From Psychrobacter sp. bablab_jr014 (lineage in GTDB: Bacteria > Pseudomonadota > Gammaproteobacteria > Pseudomonadales > Moraxellaceae), in contig NZ_JACDXT010000045.1 in the NCBI RefSeq assembly GCF_016464015.1, forward strand, positions 1 through 64,000: 64,000 nucleotides of DNA, given 5' to 3'. Below, piece by piece: positions 15,981 to 24,965 of this stretch. The translations under genes were made by a program, and so were the position numbers. Below the pieces are notes generated by a model. It was not told the DNA's origin. It saw only the letters and a program-made list of their open reading frames with translations, and searched no databases. Position 1 is the stretch's first letter. Each line of letters opens with the position of its first letter.

Positions 15981-18092
15981 ATGCGCCAACCCGAACCCAG
16001 ATCATCACGACAACGCAAACAGCTCTCAAGTCAGCTGCAAAGTGAAGCAGAAATCACAGGCGTTAATGCCTCAGGCACGCAGATATCGAGCCGCGCCTTT
16101 GAAATGGTCACCGACTTTGAGCCTGCTGGCGACCAGCCTAAAGCCATCGAAAAATTGGTCAAGGGTGTCAATGCCAATATGGATGAGCAGCTTTTGCTTG
16201 GCGTTACAGGCTCAGGCAAGACCTATACCATGGCAAAGGTCATTAGCGAATGCCAACGTCCAACCATCATTATGGCGCATAATAAGACGCTCGCCGCGCA
16301 GCTGTATGGCGAGTTTAAAGCGTTTTTTCCCAATAACGCGGTCGAATATTTTGTCAGTTATTACGATTATTATCAGCCCGAAGCCTATGTGGCAGCGAGC
16401 GATACCTTTATTGAAAAAGACAGCGCGATTAATGACCATATTGACCAGATGCGTCTTTCCGCCACACGTGCGTTACTTGAGCGCCGCGATGCCATCATTA
16501 TCGCTTCAGTATCGTGCATTTATGGTTTGGGCGACCCTGAAAGCTATCTAAAAATGCTGCTCCATATCGTGGTCGGTGACCGCGTTGACCGCACCGCGAT
16601 GATTAAGCGTCTGGTTGAGCTGCAATACACGCGCAACGAGTTGGACTTTGAGCGCGGCACGTATCGTCTGCGCGGTGAGGTGCTGGATATTTATCCTGCC
16701 GAATCGGAAGAACTGGCAGTACGTGTGCAGCTGTTCGATGACGAGGTTGAAAAAATCACATGGTTCGACCCGTTAACAGGCAAAACCATGCGTAGCGTGC
16801 CGCGTATTACCATTTATCCCAAGTCGCACTATGTGACCCCGCGCGAAAAGTTGGAAGCGGCGAGCAAAACCATCCGCGCAGAATTGGACGAGCGCTTGGA
16901 GTACTTTCGCGAGCATGACAAGCTGATTGAGGCGCAGCGTATCAAAGAGCGCACCCAGTACGATCTTGAGATGATTCAGCAGCTCGGCTACTGTAACGGC
17001 ATCGAAAACTACTCGCAGCACTTATCAGGACGTCCCTCAGGCGAAGCGCCGCCGACCTTGTTTGATTATATTCCCGAAGACGCGTTGCTGTTTATTGACG
17101 AGTCACACGTGACCGTTCCGCAAGTGGGCGCGATGTATAAGGGTGACCGCTCGCGTAAAGAAAACTTGGTCAATTATGGTTTCCGCTTGCCCAGCGCGAT
17201 GAACAACCGCCCGATGAAGTTTGAAGAGTGGGAGCGCATTAAGCCAAAGACGATTTATGTCAGCGCCACGCCCGCGCAATACGAGCTGGAGCACAGCGAA
17301 CAAGTGGTCGAGCAGGTGGTGCGTCCGACAGGTTTGATTGACCCTGAGATTGAGATTCGTCCTGTATTGACGCAGGTCGATGACGTGCTCTCTGAAATCA
17401 TCACCCGCCGCGAAAAAGACGAGCGCGTGTTGATTACTACATTGACCAAGCGCATGGCAGAGGATTTGACAGGCTATCTCAAAGAATACGACGTCAAGGT
17501 GGCCTATTTGCACTCGGACATCGACACTGTCGAGCGTATGCAAATCATCCACGAGCTGCGTACAGGCGTGCACGATGTACTGGTCGGTATCAACCTTTTG
17601 CGTGAGGGCTTGGATATGCCTGAGGTGTCTTTGGTCGCAATATTTGATGCCGATAAAGAGGGCTTTTTGCGCTCGGAGCGCTCGCTGATTCAGACCATCG
17701 GACGTGCGGCACGTCACTTACATGGTAAGGCAATACTGTACGCCGACAAGATGACGCCGAGTATGCAAAAGGCGATTGACGAGACCGACCGCCGCCGCGA
17801 AAAGCAAATCGCCTTTAACGAAGCGCATGGCATCACGCCAAAAGGCGCACGCCGTAGCATCACCGATAAGATTGATACGGGTGAATCGGTCGATGCCAAT
17901 GACAATCAGGCAATCCCTGTGAAGAGCGACTTACCTGATGTGGATATCAGCATCTTACGCAGTCCTGATTTGCTCGCCAAAGAAATCAAGCGCCTAGAAA
18001 AAGAAATGCAGCAGTTCTCACGCGACTTGAAGTTTGAAGAAGCCGCCAAGACACGTGATAAGGTATTGCAGCTTAAGGCATATTTGGTGTAA
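15981..18092 (+). CDS. uvrB: Excinuclease ABC subunit B
   Basis: UvrB is the damage-verifying helicase-like subunit of nucleotide excision repair; it loads with UvrA and recruits UvrC. The 703 residues show Walker A GVTGSGKT (74-81), the beta-hairpin [11 protein letters not shown] near residue 128 that probes DNA, DESH near 374, the helicase motif QTIGRAARH and a C-terminal UVR domain with the typical FEEAAKTRD. The length is about 30 residues above E. coli UvrB owing to a polar N-terminal extension. The first ATG is used with a weak AAGAAG upstream. No SOS box is visible, which fits Moraxellaceae lacking LexA. Confidence 0.97.
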   Translation: MRQPEPRSSRQRKQLSSQLQSEAEITGVNASGTQISSRAFEMVTDFEPAGDQPKAIEKLVKGVNANMDEQLLLGVTGSGKTYTMAKVISECQRPTIIMAHNKTLAAQLYGEFKAFFPNNAVEYFVSYYDYYQPEAYVAASDTFIEKDSAINDHIDQMRLSATRALLERRDAIIIASVSCIYGLGDPESYLKMLLHIVVGDRVDRTAMIKRLVELQYTRNELDFERGTYRLRGEVLDIYPAESEELAVRVQLFDDEVEKITWFDPLTGKTMRSVPRITIYPKSHYVTPREKLEAASKTIRAELDERLEYFREHDKLIEAQRIKERTQYDLEMIQQLGYCNGIENYSQHLSGRPSGEAPPTLFDYIPEDALLFIDESHVTVPQVGAMYKGDRSRKENLVNYGFRLPSAMNNRPMKFEEWERIKPKTIYVSATPAQYELEHSEQVVEQVVRPTGLIDPEIEIRPVLTQVDDVLSEIITRREKDERVLITTLTKRMAEDLTGYLKEYDVKVAYLHSDIDTVERMQIIHELRTGVHDVLVGINLLREGLDMPEVSLVAIFDADKEGFLRSERSLIQTIGRAARHLHGKAILYADKMTPSMQKAIDETDRRREKQIAFNEAHGITPKGARRSITDKIDTGESVDANDNQAIPVKSDLPDVDISILRSPDLLAKEIKRLEKEMQQFSRDLKFEEAAKTRDKVLQLKAYLV

Positions 18093-18120
18093 TCAGCAAT
18101 AAAGACGATAAATTTAAACG

Positions 18121-18153
18121 AGCAGGTCGACTTTGAGTTGGCCTGCTTTTTTT
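18121..18153 (+). terminator. uvrB terminator
   Basis: An 11-bp stem (18122-18132 with 18136-18146, including three G-T pairs) is followed by a T-run at 18147-18153. Confidence 0.85.
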
Positions 18154-18288
18154 ATTTTTTTACCAACAGCACACTTAGCTTTACATATCGCCCATTCACA
18201 AATGCGTATTATTTTATAAAATAAAACAAAGCATCCATGAGCCGCTTGTTTTACGGAATACCATAAGAATAAACTTAGGATAATAATT

Positions 18289-18663
18289 ATGTTTGATGTC
18301 AAATCCTTATTACAAAGAGGGGTAGAAAGAGAGTTAACCAACGTCGATGACTACATTTTCATGCCTGAGAATATTGAAATAGAGACTGAAGGCGGTGGAC
18401 AGTTAAACTGTGTACTCAACAGCGATGGCCGCGTAGATATTTTTTATAGTAGAGGCGGGGTAACCGATGTGCGCTCAGCGCCGCGCAAGCATCCGTTAAC
18501 AGCATTTGAGTATGAGCTACATCATGGTGTGTATGATGATGTGATTGAGGAGCTGATCAAGGAAGTGGATAAGACACTTGATAGCCGCTCTCGGTATTTT
18601 AATAGTAAAGTGCTGCCCATGGGCGCAGCGATAACGGCTGAACCTTTTGTGGTTAATAAATAG
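18289..18663 (+). CDS. Hypothetical 124-residue protein
   Basis: I do not recognise this family. The protein is acidic and soluble, with no signal peptide or membrane segment. An N-terminal helix is followed by likely beta strands around the glycine-rich EGGGQLNCVL and VDIFYSRGG, and then by helices. It has AGGAT upstream of the ATG and a terminator 30 bp downstream, which together support a real single-gene unit. No functional inference can be made from its neighbours. Confidence 0.65.
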   Translation: MFDVKSLLQRGVERELTNVDDYIFMPENIEIETEGGGQLNCVLNSDGRVDIFYSRGGVTDVRSAPRKHPLTAFEYELHHGVYDDVIEELIKEVDKTLDSRSRYFNSKVLPMGAAITAEPFVVNK

Positions 18664-18694
18664 AAAGTCAGCACGTAGTACTTTGTTTTTTAAT

Positions 18695-18733
18695 AAAAAG
18701 CGGACATACCAAAAAGGGTGCGTCCGCTTTTTT
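18695..18733. terminator. Terminator between two convergent genes
   Basis: AAAAAGCGGAC (18695-18705) pairs with GTCCGCTTTTTT (18722-18733). It serves the hypothetical gene at 18289 and, in reverse, the lipoprotein gene at 18751. Confidence 0.8.
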
Positions 18734-18750
18734 GTGCGGATTTGGCGGCG

Positions 18751-19146
18751 TTAATTGACCAAGCTGCCATAGCAGGTTTGAATGCTATTTACGACCACTT
18801 TGGTCACCAGCTGGTTGCGATATTGCGGGTCAACTGCCGCATTGGCCATATCGACGAGCGAGACTTGCTTGGGCGCCTGCTCACTGACGCAGCCACAAAT
18901 GCGACTTTGTAAGGCTTCTTCTTGTTGCGTCGTCATACCGACGCTGGCAATTTGCCAAAGTTGCTGGTTTTGTAGGGTAGCGCGGCATTGATTGTCAACA
19001 GCGGTTTTAAAGATACTCATGCCGATATCGGCGGCAGTGCCCGTGGGCGTGGTGTTACCTGTAGATGTGGTATTCGTGGTTGCAGCACAGCCAGTGAGCG
19101 CAACAGCAGTGATCAAGGTCATTGGGTATAGGATTTTTTTTAGCAT
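18751..19146 (-). CDS. Small Cys-containing lipoprotein, function unknown
   Basis: The 131-residue protein has a lipobox LTGC with the lipid cysteine about residue 20, a Thr/Asn-rich linker, and a mature domain with a CRATL..., CGC and TCYG pattern that may form disulfides. The ATG at 19146 is preferred to an upstream frame start at 19179, because the signal peptide then starts correctly and GAGG lies eight bases upstream. The family is not recognised. A Fur-box-like site lies about 106 bp upstream of its start, so iron-dependent expression is possible. Confidence 0.7.
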   Translation of the reverse strand: MLKKILYPMTLITAVALTGCAATTNTTSTGNTTPTGTAADIGMSIFKTAVDNQCRATLQNQQLWQIASVGMTTQQEEALQSRICGCVSEQAPKQVSLVDMANAAVDPQYRNQLVTKVVVNSIQTCYGSLVN

Positions 19147-19251
19147 AATTGCCTCGTTATCGTTTAAAACAGTAGTCAAGTGGACAGCACGGTGGTGCGC
19201 TTAGGGCTATTAAGCCGCGTAAATGCGCAAAAACATAGTCATCCACCGTAT

Positions 19252-19270
19252 TATAATGAGAATCAATTTC
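19252..19270. promoter_or_regulatory. Candidate Fur box
   Basis: The 19-mer TATAATGAGAATCAATTTC matches the classic Fur consensus GATAATGATAATCATTATC at 15 of 19 positions. It sits in the 300-bp interval between the divergent lipoprotein and LysR genes, so it could repress either in iron-rich conditions. No experimental support. Confidence 0.5.
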
Positions 19271-19309
19271 GCTTGACTGCCAGACCATTTCGGTCATACC
19301 ATCAGCGGT

Positions 19310-19325
19310 GGTATATAAATATACC
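19310..19325. promoter_or_regulatory. Short perfect palindrome upstream of the LysR gene
   Basis: GGTATATAAATATACC has 7-bp arms and a 2-base centre, and lies 121 bp upstream of the LysR start. It could be an operator, including an autoregulatory site. Confidence 0.35.
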
Positions 19326-19446
19326 CTATTACCTTATGGAATATTGAATGGTTATGTAGCGTTGTAATGACAGCGCTAGGACAAGGATAAGTCTTTGCAC
19401 GAATAGATAGGGTTTCCTTGTTCGTATCAAACAGTAAAGGAACGCC

Positions 19447-20415
19447 ATGAGCAACATCACTCGTTTACCTCCGTTAAACTCACTGCGTGTATTCAATGCC
19501 GTGATGACCTACGGCAGCTTTCGTAAAGCCTCCAGCAAATTATTGGTCTCTCCGCAGGCTGTCAGTCAGCAGGTACAGCTGTTAGAAGACAGTCTGCAAG
19601 TATCCTTATTTACCCGCAAAGGTCGTGTGATTGAGCCGACCGAGCAAGCCAAAATCCTCTCATATTTTGTCCAATCTGGGTTTGATGAGTTTTCTGAAGG
19701 GGTGCGCCGTGTGGAACGCGCCAAAGAAAACAACCGCATTAATATCAATGTCACGCCCTATTTTGCCTCACATTTTCTTATGCCGCGCTTATACGCCTTT
19801 CGCAATCAAGTTAAAGAGGTCGATATCCGTCTGACCACGATGGTGCGTGTGCGCGATTTTAATACGGACGATATTGATGTGGCGATTCAGTGGGGGTTTG
19901 ATGAAGGCTCGGACTGGGTCGTCGATGGCATCCGTGGTTGGAACAAGTATGAACCAAAGCTGCTACTACGTGACCCTAAAATCCTATGCTGCACGCCAAA
20001 GATTGCCGAGAGTATTCAGACGCCTGCGGACTTGTTAACACAAACACTGCTGTGCCCAGGCCTTAGCAAAAACTTATGGAAAAAAGTCATGCACTATCTG
20101 GGTACAGAGCTGCCCATGGACATCATCAGTGAGGTTGAATTTCATGATGCTGAGACGCTATACCACGCGACGATGGCAGGTATGGGCGTCGGGCTGGTGT
20201 CGCGCCCTGATGCGTTGATTGCCATCAAGGCGGGCAAGCTGGTTGCGCCGCTAGGCTTTGAGGCACTCACCGATATGGACGAAGGCGATATTCCAGGATT
20301 TTATTTATTAGCACCACAATCGCGTGCGCGCGTTGAATGTGTCGATGCCTTTTGCGAATGGATATTGTCAGAGCATTGGCAGCGTAATGATGAGCTCTTG
20401 CCCTCGCTGACCTAA
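19447..20415 (+). CDS. LysR family transcriptional regulator (GcvA-like)
   Basis: The 322-residue protein has an N-terminal helix-turn-helix starting LPPLNSLRVFNAVMTYGSF (about residues 7-25), the characteristic GcvA-branch opening. SPQAVSQQVQLLED forms the recognition helix, and a type 2 periplasmic-binding-like effector domain follows (about residues 95-310). The real GcvA regulates glycine cleavage, but many paralogs control other genes, so no target is assigned. The adjacent lipoprotein gene is divergent. GGAACGCC precedes the ATG. A degenerate MITE end begins 7 bp after its stop codon. Confidence 0.87.
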   Translation: MSNITRLPPLNSLRVFNAVMTYGSFRKASSKLLVSPQAVSQQVQLLEDSLQVSLFTRKGRVIEPTEQAKILSYFVQSGFDEFSEGVRRVERAKENNRININVTPYFASHFLMPRLYAFRNQVKEVDIRLTTMVRVRDFNTDDIDVAIQWGFDEGSDWVVDGIRGWNKYEPKLLLRDPKILCCTPKIAESIQTPADLLTQTLLCPGLSKNLWKKVMHYLGTELPMDIISEVEFHDAETLYHATMAGMGVGLVSRPDALIAIKAGKLVAPLGFEALTDMDEGDIPGFYLLAPQSRARVECVDAFCEWILSEHWQRNDELLPSLT

Positions 20416-20421
20416 GCTAAG

Positions 20422-20467
20422 CGATTTATCTCGTTTTTATCATTATTTTAAAATGAAGATACGCCTT
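20422..20467. repeat. Degenerate right end of the MITE-like element
   Basis: This 46-bp stretch, CGATTTATCTCGTTTTTATC onward, matches the right end of the 12721-12890 element at most positions, with one gap. It ends in ACGCCTT where the intact copy has ACGCCC. The left half is missing. Confidence 0.6.
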
Positions 20468-20488
20468 AATATGTATGCGGTTAAATGC

Positions 20489-20520
20489 AAAAAAACCAGC
20501 CTTATCAATGGCTGGTTTTT
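20489..20520. terminator. Bidirectional terminator between LysR and the DUF697-like gene
   Basis: AAAAACCAGCC (20491-20501) pairs with GGCTGGTTTTT (20510-20520) over an 8-base loop. Confidence 0.85.
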
Positions 20521-20540
20521 GAATGACTCTATGTGTTTGT

Positions 20541-21056
20541 TTATACGTTTTTACCATGTTGTTTGGTTTGGATGTCTTTAGCAAGTTTGTAGCATTCGTT
20601 GATATGATCAACCGCGATTTTTTTGAAAATCATATAGCCCATAGTAGCGGCGACCATCTGACCACCGAGCGGCACAAATTTGGTAACCTGCTTGGCAACA
20701 ATGCGTCCACCAAAACCCTGCACGGTCTTTTTCACGATACCGCGAGTCGCCATCAAGCCTGCAAAATCTACAGCGCGGTCTTTGACCTCTTTCCAATGAA
20801 CATTGCGTGTTTCTAAATCCACAGCTGCCGCACGGTCTTCGAGCAGACCAAAGCGTGCGCTAATCTCAGGCAATAGCTGGGTCAATAGGCCAGCATCAAC
20901 CGCCACATCAAAAAACGGTACAGGCACGACGGCCACGCCTGCCGATACCTTAGCGCGGCGCTTGACCATTTTGATGCACTCTTTGCGTACTTTATCCAAA
21001 TCTAAGCTTGGGTCGATGGTTTCTGGTAATTTTTCTAATGCAGGCGTGGTATTCAT
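20541..21056 (-). CDS. Hypothetical DUF697/EcsC-like membrane-associated protein
   Basis: Two hydrophobic hairpins are visible in this 171-residue protein: KVSAGVAVVPVPFFDVAVD near residue 37 and FVPLGGQMVAATMGYMIFK near residue 130. This two-hairpin pattern with PVP.FD and PLGG.. resembles the C-terminal domain of DUF697 (YcjF-like) and EcsC proteins. Those are often fused to GTPases, but here no GTPase domain is present or adjacent. Membrane association is likely; function is unknown. The assignment is by pattern only. Confidence 0.6.
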   Translation of the reverse strand: MNTTPALEKLPETIDPSLDLDKVRKECIKMVKRRAKVSAGVAVVPVPFFDVAVDAGLLTQLLPEISARFGLLEDRAAAVDLETRNVHWKEVKDRAVDFAGLMATRGIVKKTVQGFGGRIVAKQVTKFVPLGGQMVAATMGYMIFKKIAVDHINECYKLAKDIQTKQHGKNV

Positions 21057-21477
21057 AATTTATATTCCTATTAAAAATAATAATTAAACGTGTGATTCAC
21101 CAACTGAACCGGGCAATCAAAAAGGCACGTCTATAATTTTTGCAAATGGCACGTCGCAAACCAAAAGGTACTTGGTGGTTCGTAATTGGTGTCTCGTAAT
21201 AGTTATCGTCAATCACCAAAGCGACAATCGTGACATTTGTGCTTAACAGTTGTCATTTTATGGGTTCTAGATACAGATACAATCCCCGCTTTGTATCAAA
21301 ATACGAAAAACAGCGTTTTCTGTGCACAGTTTTTGTAAAAAGGGGTAACGTCGCTATTTAGATATAGGGAAAATCTAAAAATATTGAGCATAAGCAGTTA
21401 AAAATGAGACCCGAACGTATTGTGACAAGGCGCAAAATTCCATTGTGAGCCGCTATAAAAGCCAGTAAAATACGCAG
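21057..21477. other. 421-bp divergent spacer upstream of recJ
   Basis: It holds a tandem imperfect 14-bp repeat (21172-21199) and two GGCACGTC copies (21124-21131 and 21148-21155). No gene or RNA was found. Promoters of both flanking genes must lie here. Confidence 0.5.
21172..21199. repeat. Tandem imperfect 14-bp repeat
   Basis: TTGGTGGTTCGTAA (21172-21185) is followed directly by TTGGTGTCTCGTAA (21186-21199), 12 of 14 identical. An inverted CACCAA follows shortly after. This may be a regulatory site or chance. Confidence 0.6.
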
Positions 21478-23232
21478 ATGCTAAATTTAACCCCGCGATA
21501 CCCGACCTCAAGCGCTACCGCGCTGCCCCCCGATTTACAGCCCCTTGCGGCTGAATCTCCTACCTTAGCGCGTTTATTTGCCGCACGCGGCATCACCCAG
21601 TTGGATGAGCTGGACACGCACATTGCCAATCTCTTGCCCGCTGATGGACTCTACGGCGTGGATACTGCTGCTCAGCTCTTAGACCAAGCGATTGACGCAG
21701 GCGAGCGTATCCTTATCGTTGGCGACTTTGACTGTGATGGTGCGACCAGTACCGCACTGATGATGCGCGCGCTTACGGCGATGGGTGCGAATGTGGACTT
21801 TGTCGTCCCTGACCGCTTTAAATATGGTTATGGCTTAACCCCAGAAATCGTTGATTTGGGTATTGAGACCTATCAGCCCCAGTGGATTGTGACGGTGGAT
21901 AATGGTATATCGAGCCATGAAGGTGTGGCGCGTGCCAAAGCCGCTGGCGTATCGGTGATTATTACCGACCATCATTTGACCACCAAACCTGTGCCGCCAG
22001 CCAAAGCGGTGGTCAATCCCAACCAGCACGCGTGCGACTTTGCCAGTAAATCTTTGGTCGGCGTTGGCGTGGCGTTTTATGTGCTGGGACGCTTAGCCAA
22101 GCTGCGCCGTGAGGCCGACAAACCAAGCATACAAGTCAGTCAGTATCTGGACTTGGTGGCACTCGGTACGGTCGCCGATGTGGGTGTTTTGGATAAAAAC
22201 AACCGCATCTTGGTGCACTATGGTCTTGCGGCGATTCGGCAAAAGCGCTGCTCGGTCGGCATTTTGGCACTGCTTGCGCAAGCAGGGCGCGATGCGGCGA
22301 GCATCACTGCGCAGGACTTTGGCTTTGTACTCGGCCCACGTATCAATGCCGCAGGACGTATGGACAATATGCGTATCGGTATCGAGTGCTTGCTCGCGGA
22401 TGACTGGGCTGAGGCAGAGCGTTTGGCGCAGCAGTTAGAGCAATTAAACCGAGAGCGCCGTGCTGTTGAAGGCGAGATGCGTGCGCAAGCAGACGGGATT
22501 GTCCAAAATCTTGACGACGATGATCAATTAGTGGATACGGCTCGCGGCATCGTGTTGTATCAGCCGCACTGGCATCAAGGGGTGATTGGTATTGTCGCGG
22601 GGCGTTTAAAAGAGCGCTATTACCGCCCGTGCATCGTCTTTGCGCCTGCGGACACAGACAAGACCGAACCTGAGGACATGATTAAAGGCTCGGCGCGTTC
22701 TATCGCGGGCGTGCATATTCGTGATGCCATTGAGCAAGTAGCAGAGCGTTATCCGACGCTGATTAGCCACTTTGGCGGGCATGCGATGGCAGCAGGTCTG
22801 ACCTTAAAAGCGGGTAATCTATCTGCGTTTCAAGATGCGTTTAATGAAGTGCTTTGTGACTTTGAGACGTCCTTATTTACCCCGCAAGTGATGACCGATG
22901 GGGAATTACAAGCGATGGATTTTAGCCTGCATTTCGCTGATGTCTTAAAACACGCTGCTATCTGGGGACATGGTTTTGTGCCGCCTATTTTTGATGGTGT
23001 GTTTGAGGTCGCGCAAGCGAAGATATTAAAAGACAAGCATCTCAAATTGTCTTTGCGTTATCCTGACGTGCAGTATCCGATTGAGGCAATTTACTTTAAT
23101 TTTGATACCGATAAATGGGATTACCGCGCTACCAAAGTGCACGTGCTTTTTGAGCTGGATATTAATGAGTGGCAAGGCAAACAGAGCCTACAGCTGATGG
23201 TGCGTGATTTGGCGGTTGTGGCGATGGATTAA
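21478..23232 (+). CDS. recJ: Single-stranded-DNA-specific exonuclease RecJ
   Basis: RecJ degrades single-stranded DNA 5' to 3' in recombination and mismatch repair. The 584-residue protein carries the DHH phosphoesterase motifs DFDCDG (83-88), DNG near 141 and DHH (164-166), and the DHHA1 domain motif GGHAMAAG near residue 437. An OB-fold region closes the C-terminus. This is near the usual length of 570-580. The ATG directly follows an AT-poor leader without a strong ribosome binding site; the first residues LTPRYP are not conserved, so the start is less certain than the rest. Confidence 0.96.
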   Translation: MLNLTPRYPTSSATALPPDLQPLAAESPTLARLFAARGITQLDELDTHIANLLPADGLYGVDTAAQLLDQAIDAGERILIVGDFDCDGATSTALMMRALTAMGANVDFVVPDRFKYGYGLTPEIVDLGIETYQPQWIVTVDNGISSHEGVARAKAAGVSVIITDHHLTTKPVPPAKAVVNPNQHACDFASKSLVGVGVAFYVLGRLAKLRREADKPSIQVSQYLDLVALGTVADVGVLDKNNRILVHYGLAAIRQKRCSVGILALLAQAGRDAASITAQDFGFVLGPRINAAGRMDNMRIGIECLLADDWAEAERLAQQLEQLNRERRAVEGEMRAQADGIVQNLDDDDQLVDTARGIVLYQPHWHQGVIGIVAGRLKERYYRPCIVFAPADTDKTEPEDMIKGSARSIAGVHIRDAIEQVAERYPTLISHFGGHAMAAGLTLKAGNLSAFQDAFNEVLCDFETSLFTPQVMTDGELQAMDFSLHFADVLKHAAIWGHGFVPPIFDGVFEVAQAKILKDKHLKLSLRYPDVQYPIEAIYFNFDTDKWDYRATKVHVLFELDINEWQGKQSLQLMVRDLAVVAMD

Positions 23233-23263
23233 TGTTGTAGTAACGATAAAAGTGCTTTAATAC

Positions 23264-23300
23264 AAAAAGGTCTGAGCCGCAATGCGATTCAGACCTTTTT
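23264..23300. terminator. Bidirectional terminator between recJ and the first TRIC gene
   Basis: AAAAAGGTCTGA (23264-23275) pairs with TCAGACCTTTTT (23289-23300). Confidence 0.85.
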
Positions 23301-23307
23301 ATGGGGC

Positions 23308-24135
23308 TTATTTTAATTGTTTTTTGGCTTTTCTATCAATCAGGCTGATATCAGGAAACTGCCAGTCATACAAAATAGCAAAGGTGCGGATGATAAAAAT
23401 GGTTGTCATGGTGATGATTTCATTGACCCAAGCGGTCATGCCAATCGCACCGAGCGCAAAGTAAACGCCACCACCAATGAGCGCGGCAGTGATATAAATT
23501 TCTTGCTGCAACACCAGCGGAATCTCATTACAAATCATATCGCGGATGATACCACCGACGATAATGGTGATGACCCCAAGCAACAAGGACACAGGAATAT
23601 TTGCGCCCATACTTTGTGAGACTTTGATACCAATTAAGGTAAAGACCGCAAGTCCCAACGTATCGAACCATTTGAGCAGCGCATCGACGTGTTTGGCTTG
23701 CGGGTTACAAAAAATCTGAAAGCCTAAGGATGAAATGGTAATGAGCAGCAAATAGTTCATATCCACCAGCCAAAACAGCGGATTGCGATTTAAAATCACA
23801 TCACGCACCGTGCCGCCGCCGATAGCGGTCAGCATCGCCACCAGAATACAGCCGAACACATCAAAGTTTTTGTGCTTGGCAAGAATCGTCCCCGACACGC
23901 TACAAGCAAAAATCCCTAGCATATCGAGCCAAAACATAAACGACGTCGGCTCAAAAGTGGTGACGATATCAGGCGTCAGCACCACAGGCAGTCCCGTCAG
24001 TGGGTTAATTGGCACTTGATGGTCAGTCGCCACCAAGGAGGCTGCGGACCACGATATATTCATGGGTTTATCAAATAGCGCCAGCGAACAGGTATTAAAA
24101 AAAGCGTATACGTGCATCAAAAACGTCTGAATCAT
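23308..24135 (-). CDS. TRIC-type (UPF0126) cation channel, copy 1
   Basis: The protein has 275 residues. Two repeats of three helices each carry the family motifs: AIGGGTVRDVIL near residue 105 and IIVGGIIRDMICNEIP near residue 190. These GGG.RD helices line the pore in bacterial TRIC channels (YadS/YicG family), which conduct potassium or other small ions. Compared with the second copy it has about 55 additional N-terminal residues, partly hydrophobic. The start is not well supported by a ribosome binding site. It follows the second copy by 23 bp, as a likely operon. Confidence 0.87.
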   Translation of the reverse strand: MIQTFLMHVYAFFNTCSLALFDKPMNISWSAASLVATDHQVPINPLTGLPVVLTPDIVTTFEPTSFMFWLDMLGIFACSVSGTILAKHKNFDVFGCILVAMLTAIGGGTVRDVILNRNPLFWLVDMNYLLLITISSLGFQIFCNPQAKHVDALLKWFDTLGLAVFTLIGIKVSQSMGANIPVSLLLGVITIIVGGIIRDMICNEIPLVLQQEIYITAALIGGGVYFALGAIGMTAWVNEIITMTTIFIIRTFAILYDWQFPDISLIDRKAKKQLK

Positions 24136-24158
24136 GAGCGGTCACGTTATCTGATTGC

Positions 24159-24794
24159 TTATTTGACTAAGCGAATGGAAGGAAGATGCCAATCAAAGCG
24201 GAGCGCAAGCATACGCACCGAAAAGATGACGCCAAGCATGATAAACTCATTGACACCTGCATCCACGCCAAAATGAGCGAGCAGCAAGTAGGTGACAGAG
24301 CCTGCGACGCTGGCGGTGATATAAATCTCTTGCTGGAGTACCAAGGGTATCTCATTACAAATAATATCACGCAACAAGCCGCCAATAATTGCCGTCCACA
24401 CGCCCATCATTACCGCAATAACAGGCGAGACGTCTTGTGCCAATGCCACCTTAAACCCAATCACACTAAAGGCCGCCAGTCCAATGGCATCAAAAAAGTT
24501 TAATGCGTTATCTATTTTGTGATACAAATGAAAAAACATCTGCGTCAGCACCGAGGTGATGGTGATGACAATCACATAATTCAAATCAATCATCCAAAAT
24601 AAAGGATGTCTGTCTAATGCCATATCACGTAGCGTCCCGCCACCGATAGCATTGACCATAGAGATTAAAATACAGCCTGAAATATCAAAGCCTTTATGCT
24701 GCGCCAGCAGTGTCCCTGCAACGGCGCACGCAATGATGCCAATCATATCCAAAAAATACAACAGCGTCGCAGGGGATACCAGCTCATCTGCCAT
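24159..24794 (-). CDS. TRIC-type (UPF0126) cation channel, copy 2
   Basis: This protein has 211 residues, the usual length for bacterial TRIC channels, and about seven membrane helices. AIGGGTLRDMAL and IIGGLLRDIICNEIPLVLQQEIY are in the two repeats; the last segment is nearly identical in copy 1. The ATG at 24794 (MADEL) is chosen rather than one 60 bp upstream, because AAGGAG lies eight bases before it. The two copies are tandem paralogs on one strand, probably an ancient duplication, as they differ widely outside the motifs. Confidence 0.9.
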   Translation of the reverse strand: MADELVSPATLLYFLDMIGIIACAVAGTLLAQHKGFDISGCILISMVNAIGGGTLRDMALDRHPLFWMIDLNYVIVITITSVLTQMFFHLYHKIDNALNFFDAIGLAAFSVIGFKVALAQDVSPVIAVMMGVWTAIIGGLLRDIICNEIPLVLQQEIYITASVAGSVTYLLLAHFGVDAGVNEFIMLGVIFSVRMLALRFDWHLPSIRLVK

Positions 24795-24965
24795 GTAACG
24801 ACTCCTTATGGCGGGGCAACAAGATAACTTTTCAGGCAAAAAATAATCGCGCAATCAGCTTGCGCGATGAATAATAAAGTATGGTCATAAGCTGATATCA
24901 AGTTATTGATAATGGATGATTTTATCAAAATAATAAGTCAGCGATAAGACAAGCGCGTCGTTGTT

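Noticed and set aside
17103-17717. 204-residue frame antisense to uvrB
   Set aside because: Lies wholly inside uvrB on the other strand; composition is that of a shadow frame rich in His/Gln/Arg and has no family features.
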